The notes under the pieces: model-generated
Database searches by the model: none
The model's input: the letters and a program-made list of their open reading frames with translations, nothing else
Told to the model about the DNA's origin: nothing
Program-made: the position numbers and the translations under genes
Part shown: piece by piece, positions 7,452 to 14,745 of the stretch
Numbering within the stretch: the stretch's first letter is position 1
How the letters are laid out: each line of letters starts with the position of its first letter
Source of the DNA: Chloroflexota bacterium
Lineage (GTDB): Bacteria; Chloroflexota; Anaerolineae; UBA4142
NCBI GenBank assembly: GCA_016199405.1
Contig: JACQGS010000167.1
Span: forward strand, 1-22,817
Length of the DNA stretch: 22,817 nucleotides
Reading direction: 5' to 3'

Positions 7452-8375
7452 TCATTGAAACAATTCGGGATGAATCAATTTCATCGCGGCTTCGAGTCCA
7501 TCAACCAAACGCGGACCCGGGCGACTGACGAGATTATCATCAATCGGTAGAATCCTTTCATTCTTGATCGCGTTGACCACGCTCCAGCCCTTGCGCGCTT
7601 TCACCGACTCGATCGTCGTGCCATAAGCAAAATCGCTGAGGACGATCACGTCCGGATTCGCGGCGATGATCTCTTCCGCGTTCATCTGCGCGTACGGCGA
7701 TTTCGCGCTCGCGGCAACATTGACGCCGCCGGCGAGCGTAATCAACTCGTTGACGAACGATCCCGGTCCGGGCGTGTACGGCTTGTTCGGATCGGTCGCG
7801 TCGAGTTCCCAGAAAACTTTCGGTTTCGTTTTCGCGCCAGCGGCTTTCAATTTCAGCGCGTCCAATTTTTGTTTCATCGCGTCAACGACAGCTTTTGCTT
7901 TTGCATCCGTGCCGGTCGCTTTGCCGACGAGCGTGATGTCCGCGAAGACGCCGTCAAACGTCGTCTCCGCCGCGCCGACGACGAGCACGGTCAGTTTGAG
8001 ATCCGCCAATTTTTTCACGTCATCCGGGTTGGTGATGCCGGCGGCAAGCACCAAGTCCGGTTTCAGGGAAAGGACTTGCTCGAAATTCAGCGGAAAGGTT
8101 TTGATCGTCGCGATTTTTTTCGCGTCCGCCGGAAAATCGGAAAACGTATCGGCGGCAACAACTTTATCGCCCACGCCCAGCGCGAACGCAATTTCGGTCG
8201 TGCTTGGCGCGAGCGAGACGATACGTTGCGGCGCACCGGCAATCGTCACGGAACGCTTCGCACTATCGGTGAGCGTGCTGGGCGCGGGTGTCGCCGTTGG
8301 CGCGGGCGCGCAGGCGATCAGCGATGTGAGTGCGAGCAGCAGCGCTGCCGACAGGATAATCTTCTGGAATTTCAT
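7452..8375 (-). CDS. btuF: Cobalamin-binding ABC transporter substrate-binding lipoprotein
   Basis: This 307-residue lipoprotein captures B12 outside the membrane and delivers it to the permease. The N-terminus is a lipoprotein signal with lipobox LIAC (MKFQKIILS..., cysteine near 22), followed by an Ala/Pro/Thr linker. The mature domain opens with RIVSLAPSTTEIAFALG, and ADTFSDFP corresponds to the YSDYP motif of BtuF, in the TroA/BtuF helical-backbone fold. The start at 8375 is supported by CAGGAG 7 nt upstream and by the signal peptide. A longer open frame to 8534 exists, but it runs through a palindromic repeat and a terminator and is rejected. A promoter, cobalamin riboswitch and terminator precede the gene, so it should be expressed when B12 is scarce. 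Confidence 0.93.
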   Translation of the reverse strand: MKFQKIILSAALLLALTSLIACAPAPTATPAPSTLTDSAKRSVTIAGAPQRIVSLAPSTTEIAFALGVGDKVVAADTFSDFPADAKKIATIKTFPLNFEQVLSLKPDLVLAAGITNPDDVKKLADLKLTVLVVGAAETTFDGVFADITLVGKATGTDAKAKAVVDAMKQKLDALKLKAAGAKTKPKVFWELDATDPNKPYTPGPGSFVNELITLAGGVNVAASAKSPYAQMNAEEIIAANPDVIVLSDFAYGTTIESVKARKGWSVVNAIKNERILPIDDNLVSRPGPRLVDGLEAAMKLIHPELFQ

Positions 8376-8399
8376 TTTTGTTCTCCTGAATTTTGAGTT

Positions 8400-8495
8400 C
8401 GTCATTGCGCGGGCGCAAAGCGTCCGAAGCAATCCCCTAATTCCAATTGTTGCTTGGAGATTGCTTCGGCGTGCTCCGCACGCCTCGCAATGACG
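8400..8495. repeat. MITE-like inverted repeat (CGTCATTGCG...) in the btuF leader
   Basis: The left arm begins CGTCATTGCG and contains CCGAAGCAATC. The right arm is its imperfect complement and ends CGCAATGACG. Total length is 96 bp. Repeats of this type are widespread in bacterial genomes (general knowledge). It sits between the leader terminator (8505-8538) and the btuF ribosome-binding site, so it is transcribed as part of the 5' untranslated region. Confidence 0.88.
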
Positions 8496-8504
8496 TGTGC
8501 AATC

Positions 8505-8538
8505 GAAAAAAGAAATCCCCCTGCCTTTCGACAAGGGG
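8505..8538 (-). terminator. Intrinsic terminator in the btuF leader (riboswitch expression platform)
   Basis: Read on the minus strand, a 7-bp stem CCCCTTG/CAGGGGG (one G-U pair) with an 8-nt loop is followed by GATTTCTTTTTT. It lies downstream of the cobalamin aptamer and upstream of btuF. That is where a premature terminator used by a transcriptional-off riboswitch is expected. Confidence 0.8.
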
Positions 8539-8658
8539 ATGAATTATATCTCGTGCTTCATCAGACTGCCCCCTTTCTCGCGAAGGTTGCGAAATCCGGA
8601 TTCAACGCGCGTTCAAGCGCGTTCCTTCCGTTAGCCGAGGCAGGTTTTCTGGCTTGAT

Positions 8659-8738
8659 CAGATTACAGACATCAGAGTTGAGACAACAGATCAAATATTC
8701 TTGTTCTGCTGTCTGTGGTCTGGCATCTGAATTCTGAA
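8659..8738. repeat. CAGANNN heptad hairpin inside the riboswitch
   Basis: On the + strand five units in 7-nt phase (CAGATTA, CAGACAT, CAGAGTT, GAGACAA, CAGATCA) are followed by about 10 nt. Five units carrying TCTG in 7-nt phase then follow (8704-8738). The CAGA cores pair with the TCTG cores in register, giving a long interrupted hairpin in the variable region between the CCCGCAACTGT block and the B12 box. Confidence 0.85.
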
Positions 8739-8771
8739 TTCTACAGTTGCGGGACAGCGCCGGCATTGCGA

Positions 8772-8791
8772 TCCTTCGACTACGCTCAGGA
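8772..8791. repeat. TCCTTCGACTACGCTCAGGA repeat inside the riboswitch
   Basis: This 20-bp semi-palindrome matches a short repeat type (CCTGAGCGnAGTCGAAGG) that I know from many bacterial genomes. It occupies the hairpin between the GTCCGGTG and GCGCTGTCCCGC blocks of the aptamer, where sequence is normally variable. Confidence 0.65.
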
Positions 8792-8869
8792 CTCGCGCAC
8801 CGGACTTGCCCTTTTGAGCCGCGCAATGAACGCGGACACCTCGACCATTAGTTTTGAATGTGCAAAACG

Positions 8870-8898
8870 TTTATAGCACCAAACTACTGACCGGTCAA
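8870..8898 (-). promoter_or_regulatory. Sigma70-type promoter for the btuF riboswitch transcript
   Basis: On the minus strand TTGACC (8898-8893) and TATAAA (8875-8870) are separated by exactly 17 nt. The predicted start point falls about 20 nt before the 5' end of the riboswitch. The -35 element overlaps the last codons of the upstream gene. Confidence 0.82.
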
Positions 8899-9441
8899 AT
8901 CAATCGTCAGATCATTCGCGGTGGCGCGCACGTTCGTCAATTTTAGCGCGGTGCCTTTGAGCGAATTCGCGATGACTGAATTGATTTGATCTTCCATCGG
9001 CGCGCGAATCGAGTCGAGCGCCGATCCGATAAAAGAAGACGGCACATTGACGCCGCCGGCTTCGATTTTATCCACCGTGAGAACGACGCGCCCTTTTTGA
9101 ACCGCGACTTGCATTGAGATCGTCGCGTTCGCCGAAACGCGTTGCCCGCCGAGCGTCAAATCAAAAACGCCGGTGAGCTTGAGGATGTTGGGCGCTGCCA
9201 ACGCGACGCTCGGCTGTTTAATCACGGTGTTCTTGGGAATCAATTGCTTGAACTGCGTATTCAGGTAGTTGGCGGCGATGACGATTGAAACGTCGGTCTT
9301 CGCCGAATTGATTGGAGGCGCGGGCGTTACGGCGAAAGTCTTGGCGTCGGATTGCATAAAGAAATTTGCGCCGAAAGCCAGCGCGACGCCAATGAGGATT
9401 CCCATGAGTAATCCGAAACAACCGATCGAGAGAGATTTCAT
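8884..9441 (-). CDS. Membrane-anchored protein with a possible lipid-binding (LmeA/DUF2140-like) domain
   Basis: This 185-residue protein has an N-terminal hydrophobic segment (about 4-25) that should anchor it with the rest outside the membrane. The remainder is a beta-rich domain of alternating hydrophobic residues (DVSIVIAANYLNTQF..., LTLGGQRVSANATISMQV, VVLTVDKIEAGGVNVPS, ending TANDLTIDLTGQ). That pattern recalls elongated extracytoplasmic lipid-binding families such as LmeA/DUF2140, but I cannot name the family with certainty. The start at 9441 lies only 2 nt after the argS stop, so it is probably translated with argS. A longer frame back to 9576 only duplicates argS sequence in another frame. 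Its end overlaps the promoter of the B12 operon. Confidence 0.75.
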   Translation of the reverse strand: MKSLSIGCFGLLMGILIGVALAFGANFFMQSDAKTFAVTPAPPINSAKTDVSIVIAANYLNTQFKQLIPKNTVIKQPSVALAAPNILKLTGVFDLTLGGQRVSANATISMQVAVQKGRVVLTVDKIEAGGVNVPSSFIGSALDSIRAPMEDQINSVIANSLKGTALKLTNVRATANDLTIDLTGQ

Positions 9442-9443
9442 TT

Positions 9444-11135
9444 CTACATCGCGTCCGGCGCGCGCACACCCATCAGCGCGAGCGCGTTCGCCAGCGTTTG
9501 CTTCGCCGCGCCGGCGAGTTTCAAGCGCGCGCGCGAAATCGCGGCATCCGCCGGCTCGGTCGAAACGACGCGGCATTGTTTGTAGAAAGCATGAAAAATG
9601 CCGGCAAGCTCGATCGCGTAATGCGGCAGATGGTGCGGTTCGAGTTTCGTCGCGGCGATTTCGATAATTTCCGGATAGCGTAGGATCGCGCGAATCAGTT
9701 CGAGTTCGGCGGGATGTCTGAGCAGAGCCACATCGCCGGCATCCGACGCGATGCCCACTTCCGCGGCGTGTCGCAAAATGCTGGCGATGCGCGCATGCGC
9801 GTACTGCACGTAATAGACCGGATTCAGATCCGATTGCGCCTTGGCGACTTCCAAATCGAAATCAATCGTCGAGTTGATGGATTGGCTAATCAGCATAAAG
9901 CGCACGGCGTCCGCGCCGACTTCGTCCAGCAATTCATCGAGCGTGACAAATTCGCCGGTGCGTTTGCTCATTTTCACCAACTCGCCGCCGCTTTTCAAAT
10001 TGACAAACTGATAAATCAAAATTTTGATGCGCTCCGCGTCCAACCCCAACGCGCGCGCGACAGCGTACACGCGCGGCATATCGCCATGATGATCCGCGCC
10101 CCACACGTAAATCGCGCGATCAAATCCGCGCACCGCGACTTTATTCCACACGTACGCGACGTCGCCGGCGAGATACGTCGGTCGCTCGTCCGGTTCGGCG
10201 ATGATGCTTGGGGAACGAATGATCACCGCGTCTTTTTCCAAGCCCAGTTCGGTCGCGGCAAACCACGTCGCGTCTTCTTTCTCGTAGAGCAGTCCTTTGC
10301 TTTTGAGCGCGTCAAAAACTTGCGCAAACAATCCGCTTTCAAACAACGAGCGCTCCGAAAACCAATTATCAAAGCGGACGTTCATTCGCTCGAGCGTCGC
10401 GCGCAATTCCGCGACGACGCGCTCAATGCCGATCCGCCCCAGCGCGCGCGCGGCTTGCTCGCGCGGCATCTGCAAATATTTTTCACCATACTGCTCGGCG
10501 TACGCTTTGCCCAATTCAACGGCGTACGCGCCTTGATAACCGTCTTCCGGAAATTCTTCATCTCTGCCGAGCGACTGCGCGTAACGGACGTACAGACTTT
10601 CGCCGAAATGCCGTACCTGCGTGCCGTTGTCGTTGATGTAAAACTCGCGCTGAACCTCGTGCCCGGCGGCTTGCAAAATATTCGCGAGCGTGTCACCGAT
10701 CGCGCCGTTGCGCCCGCTGCCGACGTGCATCGGTCCAGTCGGGTTGATGCTGACGTGCTCGACTTGAATCTTTTCGCGCCGCGCCGGTTCGAGCGTGCCA
10801 AAGCGCGCGCTTTGCGCGACGATCACGTCCACTTGCGCGGCGATCCACGCGTCGCTCAAATAAATGTTGACGAATCCCGGCGGCGCGGCTTCCACTTTCG
10901 CGACCGCGTCATCGCGCGGGAAATGCGCGGCGAGCGTCTGCGCGATTTGGAGCGGCGCACGCTTGGCTTCGCGCGCCAGCTTGAGCGGAAGCGAGGTCGC
11001 GTAATCACCCCATTCTTTTTTCTGCGGGCGTTCGATGAACGCATCGGAAACGGCGAACGCCGGCAGTGCGCCGGCGTTTTGCGCGTTCAGCGCCGCTTGC
11101 TTAACGAGGTCGGCGAGTTGACTTTTGATTTTCAT
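9444..11135 (-). CDS. argS: Arginine--tRNA ligase
   Basis: This 563-residue class I synthetase charges tRNA-Arg with arginine. The N-terminal Add1-like domain covers about 1-100 (QKKEWGDYATSLPLKLA). The nucleotide-binding signature sits in INPTGPMHVGSGRNGAIGD (about 130-147), where the usual HIGH reads HVGS (137-140). The second signature KMSKRTGEFVTL is near 388-399. The C-terminal DALR anticodon-binding domain ends ANALALMGVRAPDAM. Length is normal for ArgRS. Its start overlaps the preceding gene by 35 bp, so translation is probably coupled. The serine in place of the second signature histidine is unusual against the textbook motif, but everything else is typical and the enzyme should be functional. 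Confidence 0.95.
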   Translation of the reverse strand: MKIKSQLADLVKQAALNAQNAGALPAFAVSDAFIERPQKKEWGDYATSLPLKLAREAKRAPLQIAQTLAAHFPRDDAVAKVEAAPPGFVNIYLSDAWIAAQVDVIVAQSARFGTLEPARREKIQVEHVSINPTGPMHVGSGRNGAIGDTLANILQAAGHEVQREFYINDNGTQVRHFGESLYVRYAQSLGRDEEFPEDGYQGAYAVELGKAYAEQYGEKYLQMPREQAARALGRIGIERVVAELRATLERMNVRFDNWFSERSLFESGLFAQVFDALKSKGLLYEKEDATWFAATELGLEKDAVIIRSPSIIAEPDERPTYLAGDVAYVWNKVAVRGFDRAIYVWGADHHGDMPRVYAVARALGLDAERIKILIYQFVNLKSGGELVKMSKRTGEFVTLDELLDEVGADAVRFMLISQSINSTIDFDLEVAKAQSDLNPVYYVQYAHARIASILRHAAEVGIASDAGDVALLRHPAELELIRAILRYPEIIEIAATKLEPHHLPHYAIELAGIFHAFYKQCRVVSTEPADAAISRARLKLAGAAKQTLANALALMGVRAPDAM

Positions 11136-11910
11136 CTTTGGCTTGACGGTAATCGTTTTTGGGCGACCAACTCAAAAAGGCATAGATCGGAAACAACTGC
11201 TCGATGCGTTGCAAAACTTCCGCCGCGATATTTTCTTTTTGCAGGCGGGGGTCGTTCGGCTGGTAGTATACGCCGAGCCGCAAATCCTGCCCGCCCGGTT
11301 TGTATTTTTCCATCGTGCTATTCAACATGCCGACGTTGACGAGACGGCTCGCTTTGGCGCGCAGAACTTCTTGATAGCCGGAAGGACCTTTTTCATTGCG
11401 CACAAAATGCGAAAGATGCAGCGAATGCTCGCCGCCCAGCTCCGCGAGCAAATTGCGGAAATGCCCGCGCTCCGCCGCGTCGGACGCGAGCCGGTTTTTG
11501 AAATTCTGCGCGTCGACCCACGCCTTTTCGCTGATCAACAGTTCCACCGCGAAACCTTCTCGGTCGACGCGCGCCGCGATCATCGCGTTGGCGTAGAAAT
11601 GCCCAAAGTCTTCGATAAATTGTTTTTTCATCAATTTGATCGTCGTCTCGGGCTTGCTGTAGCGCACCGTCATGAATTCAATGCGCGAGGTCGCCGGCGA
11701 AATGCGCGACGCGCTGACGAGCCATTGCGTCATCCAGTGCGGATGCAAATCCAATTTGCGTTTGCGAAATTCCGGATAAATGTTGTGATGCAACTCAACC
11801 AATTTCTCGTGGACGCGTTCGCGTTCGCCGTCATATTCCGGATTCGTCGTCAATCCGTTGGCAAAGATGGCGTAATCCGCCGGGGTGAAGAAAAGATCAG
11901 GGGTGGGCAT
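11101..11910 (-). CDS. Conserved-looking hypothetical protein (269 aa)
   Basis: I do not recognise this protein. It is soluble, with no signal peptide or membrane segment. It opens FFTPADYAIFANGL, contains HPHWMTQWLVSASRIS and MTVRYSKPETTIKLMKKQFIEDFGHFYANAM in the first half and SGYQEVLRAKASRLVNVGML in the second, and ends in a charged tail (DENQKSTRRPR). The opening faintly recalls DUF1054/DUF2461-type proteins, but the match is too weak to use. The last 35 bp overlap the start of argS. The start ATG has no clear ribosome-binding site and is preceded by a heptad repeat tract. Normal codon use and the gene-like overlap with argS support it as real. Confidence 0.75.
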   Translation of the reverse strand: MPTPDLFFTPADYAIFANGLTTNPEYDGERERVHEKLVELHHNIYPEFRKRKLDLHPHWMTQWLVSASRISPATSRIEFMTVRYSKPETTIKLMKKQFIEDFGHFYANAMIAARVDREGFAVELLISEKAWVDAQNFKNRLASDAAERGHFRNLLAELGGEHSLHLSHFVRNEKGPSGYQEVLRAKASRLVNVGMLNSTMEKYKPGGQDLRLGVYYQPNDPRLQKENIAAEVLQRIEQLFPIYAFLSWSPKNDYRQAKDENQKSTRRPR

Positions 11911-11918
11911 GTGATAAC

Positions 11919-11960
11919 CGAATTTCGTATTTCGTATTCCGTGTTTCGTGAATCAAGTTT
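11919..11960. repeat. Heptanucleotide repeat tract (CGTATTT type)
   Basis: Six units in 7-nt phase fill the gap between two minus-strand genes: CGAATTT, CGTATTT, CGTATTC, CGTGTTT, CGTGAAT, CAAGTTT. The tract covers the stop codon (11953-11955) of the first YfhO-like gene and ends 9 bp before the start of the next gene. Confidence 0.85.
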
Positions 11961-14745
11961 TCTTCCGCAACCCAAAAACGTATAGCCCGCTCAGGGCAAT
12001 ACTCGCCGCGCTGACGAGCGCGCCAATCATCAGCGACACCGGGCGATATTCGAACACAATCATATGACTGCCGGCTTCGACCGGCACCGCGCGAAAAATC
12101 GCGTCGGCGCGATAGATCGGCGCGGGGCGCTCGTCAATCGCGGCTGTCCAGCCCGGCAAGAACGAATCTGCCAGCACCAGATAGCCGGCGCGATCCGTGC
12201 TCACCGCGATCTCGACGCGTTCAGAGGAATTGCGCGTGATGCGAACCGCATCTTGATTCGCCGCGTCGGCGCGCGCATCGGTGAGCGGTTTCCCCTCTGC
12301 CAATAATACCACACGTTGCGGCTGAAAGCCATCCGCGCGCAACCGCGCGAAAATAGCATCATCGCCGACGATCTCGGCATTATGCGCGATGAACGCGCGC
12401 GGCAACGCATTTGCGTTCCGCCACACTGCAACCGTATCGCTGAGATACGTCACGTGGAAATCATTTTTGCCGGTCAACGCGGCGAGCGAAAGCGCGCGAT
12501 CATTTCCATCCATCAACGTGATGCTCTCCACGATCAAGCGCGCCGGCGGCAGATTCGAACGCACTTGCACGCCGACAATATCGCTCGGCTTGAATTCAAA
12601 GCGCGCGCGATACGTGTACGCATCGAACGCGCGGGCAAAGGCGCGATTAAATGCCGGCACCGTGCGCGCGACCGGCGCGCGCGGATATTGAGCCAGCCCC
12701 AACGCGCTCACGCGATCATGATCCCAATCCGCCAACTCCTGCCCGAGCCGCAGCAAAAACGTTTCGACGCCGCCGTCTGCGCGGCGCAACTGCAATTCGC
12801 CGGCGATAAAATCCGGCGGCAAATCGCTTGCCTGATCCGTGAACGCGACGATTTCGATCGCATTGCTTTTCGTCGCCGGGATCACTGCCGCGTGATCAAT
12901 CACATCGAGCGCGAGATTGGGCGGCGGCGCGAGCGACGCGCCATCGCGACGCGGGTCGAGCGGAATCAAATAATCGCGCACGTTGAGCAGGTTCAAAAGC
13001 GCGGGCGTGAGATTCGAAAGATATTCGCGATAGCGCGCGAATCCAAGCGAAGAGTAGACCGACGCGCTGTCGCGTTGAAAGATGAGCGACGTATCCGGAT
13101 ACAGCGACGCGCGGATTGCCGGCACCGAGGGAATGAAATCCACTTGCGTGAATAGGCGGTCGCGCGAATCGAGCGCGGCGAGCGAGCGCGGCGCAGAGTC
13201 CAAATAATTGACCGGCGCGAGCGCGTCAAGCGTTCCGAGAAACGGCGACGCGTATGCTGCCAGATCAAAGAGCGTCAGCCCCAGCGCAATGCCGAGAAAT
13301 GCGCCGCGCGAAATCTTGCGCGCGCGAATCCGCCAGAGCAAAAACAATAACACGCCCAAGAAGAATAGCGGCAAAAAATTCCACGCGCGCATCCAAAAAT
13401 CAATCGGCTGAGAGTACGCGAGGAAAATCGCGAGCGCCGTGAGCACAAAGGGAAGGATCAGCCACCGCGATGGCGCGGAGGGTTCTATTTTTGAAAAGGG
13501 TGGAAGGGCAGCCGCGCTGCCCGCTCCTGACGCCCAGCGCGGCTGGGCTACTACCCCTTTTGAGGCGACCTCTATTCGCCGCGTCAGTTCATCGAACGCA
13601 AAGCCGACAAGCAAGCCCGCCGCAAAAACAAAATAGACCGTAAAGCGCGCGGGGACGCGAAAGAAATTAAAGAGCGGCACGCGCTGCAAAAGCGGATACA
13701 AGGGGTTGAGATCACCCAAAGAGAGCGACAGCGCCATGAGCGCGAACAGCGCATAGAAAATAATTCGCCGGTCGCGCCGCAAAAAAAGCGCGGCGGCGGC
13801 GAGAACGAGCGGAATGATTCCAAAATACGCATGGAATTCATTCGTGAGGTTGGAGGGTTCGCCGGCGGCGAAGGGGAAGAGGAATTGCGGCAAAAATTCC
13901 GGCGGAAGCGCATAGCCAGCAGAAAATCCATAACTGACGCCGCCGCTGCGTCCGGAATATCCGACCAATTCGATCGTCGGGAGGAACTGAATCGCCGCGA
14001 TGCCGCCGCCAAGCACAATTGGCAACGCGGTTTCGACAAATAAATCTATCCGCGCGCGCCATTGACCGCGCGGCTGATCGAGCACGCCGCCGATAAGCCC
14101 AAAGAGTGTGTACGTGACGGCATTGTAAAACGCCATCTGCACCGACCCGGCAACGAATTGAATTCCGAGCGCGGCGACGTTGAGCAAAAACCAAATCGGC
14201 GCGCGCACGTTCGGCATTTGCCGCGCGCGGCGATATTCAATTTGGAGATAGATCAGCCACGGCAGCCAGGCAATCGTGTAAAGGATCGCGGGCTGGACGA
14301 TTTGCTCAAGAAAAATTCCACCGAAGGCAAATGCAAAACCGGCGAAGAACGCGCTCGCCGGATTCAAGCGATGGGCACGCACACAGGCGTACATCCCGAT
14401 GCTTGCCCAAATCAAATGCAAGAGCATCGCTTGCGAAAGCGCAACCGCTGTCGGCAAGAGTTTGTAGAGAATCAAATTCGGGGGATAGAGCGCGCCGGCA
14501 AGTCCTTCCGCGAGCAACGGAAAACCGGCTTGAATGCCGGTGGTCCAGAGCGCAAGCCGTCCTTCGGCGAGCGCGCGCGTCACCTCGCGCGCATACGGAT
14601 AATATTGCTGCAAAAGATCGGCGGCGAACCAAACGCCTTGCGCGAACGTTACCGGGTAAAAGTACGCGAGCGGAAAAAGCGCGAGCAAAAAAATCGCGCG
14701 GGCGTCCGCGTTGAAAAATATTCCGCGCCAATATATTTTTTTCAT
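11953..14745 (-). CDS. YfhO-family large membrane protein, paralog 1
   Basis: This 930-residue protein has many membrane segments in its first ~500 residues, a large extracytoplasmic region, and a last membrane helix near the C-terminus (SLMIGALVSAASIALSGLYVF). YfhO-family hallmarks are the early DLLQQYYPYAREVTRAL...GRLALWTTGIQAGFPL region and the late DSFLPGWTAAIDERPAPIYRADAIFRAVPVEAGSHMIVFEY region. YfhO proteins are GT-C-like and are tied to glycosylation of envelope polymers such as lipoteichoic acid; the substrate here is unknown. It overlaps paralog 2 by ATGA. Residues ~395-418 are encoded by a palindromic repeat (13494-13561) in a loop where paralog 2 has no counterpart. Its stop codon lies inside a heptad tract. 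Confidence 0.88.
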   Translation of the reverse strand: MKKIYWRGIFFNADARAIFLLALFPLAYFYPVTFAQGVWFAADLLQQYYPYAREVTRALAEGRLALWTTGIQAGFPLLAEGLAGALYPPNLILYKLLPTAVALSQAMLLHLIWASIGMYACVRAHRLNPASAFFAGFAFAFGGIFLEQIVQPAILYTIAWLPWLIYLQIEYRRARQMPNVRAPIWFLLNVAALGIQFVAGSVQMAFYNAVTYTLFGLIGGVLDQPRGQWRARIDLFVETALPIVLGGGIAAIQFLPTIELVGYSGRSGGVSYGFSAGYALPPEFLPQFLFPFAAGEPSNLTNEFHAYFGIIPLVLAAAALFLRRDRRIIFYALFALMALSLSLGDLNPLYPLLQRVPLFNFFRVPARFTVYFVFAAGLLVGFAFDELTRRIEVASKGVVAQPRWASGAGSAAALPPFSKIEPSAPSRWLILPFVLTALAIFLAYSQPIDFWMRAWNFLPLFFLGVLLFLLWRIRARKISRGAFLGIALGLTLFDLAAYASPFLGTLDALAPVNYLDSAPRSLAALDSRDRLFTQVDFIPSVPAIRASLYPDTSLIFQRDSASVYSSLGFARYREYLSNLTPALLNLLNVRDYLIPLDPRRDGASLAPPPNLALDVIDHAAVIPATKSNAIEIVAFTDQASDLPPDFIAGELQLRRADGGVETFLLRLGQELADWDHDRVSALGLAQYPRAPVARTVPAFNRAFARAFDAYTYRARFEFKPSDIVGVQVRSNLPPARLIVESITLMDGNDRALSLAALTGKNDFHVTYLSDTVAVWRNANALPRAFIAHNAEIVGDDAIFARLRADGFQPQRVVLLAEGKPLTDARADAANQDAVRITRNSSERVEIAVSTDRAGYLVLADSFLPGWTAAIDERPAPIYRADAIFRAVPVEAGSHMIVFEYRPVSLMIGALVSAASIALSGLYVFGLRKKT
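13494..13561. repeat. Palindromic element in frame inside YfhO paralog 1
   Basis: Imperfect inverted repeat, with outer arms AAAAGGG.../...CCCCTTTT and core arms around GGCAGCCGCGCTGCC and GCCCAGCGCGGCTGGGC. The ~59-bp core (13498-13556) is nearly identical to the copy at 16839-16896. On the minus strand it encodes GVVAQPRWASGAGSAAALPP within the protein. Confidence 0.88.

Larger units (their letters stand above)
8634..8845 (-). promoter_or_regulatory. Cobalamin (vitamin B12) riboswitch
   Basis: Read on the minus strand, the conserved blocks appear in the right order. The GAGGTGTCCGCG region is followed by CTCAAAAGGGCAAGTCCGGTG (8800-8820), GCGCTGTCCCGCAACTGT (8743-8760), and the B12 box AAGCCAGAAAACCTGCC (8639-8655), which differs from the usual AAGCCAGGAGACCTGCC at two positions. 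The outer CGAGG (8841-8845) can pair with CCTCG (8636-8640) to close P1. It precedes the btuFCD genes and should reduce their expression when adenosyl- or other cobalamins bind. Two repeat-derived inserts enlarge it: a TCCTGAGCG...-type repeat (8772-8791) and a heptad hairpin (8659-8738). Confidence 0.92.

Noticed and set aside
8376..8534. N-terminal extension of BtuF to 8534
   Set aside because: It runs through the MITE-like repeat and the terminator; the lipoprotein signal and ribosome-binding site fit the start at 8375.
8602..8826. Small minus-strand open frame of 74 codons
   Set aside because: It coincides with the cobalamin riboswitch and its repeat inserts; the conserved RNA blocks explain the sequence better.
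9714..11339. Long open frame (541 codons) on the + strand opposite argS
   Set aside because: It is fully antisense to argS and the neighbouring gene, Arg/His/Phe-rich as expected from the GC-rich complementary strand, and has no recognisable domain.
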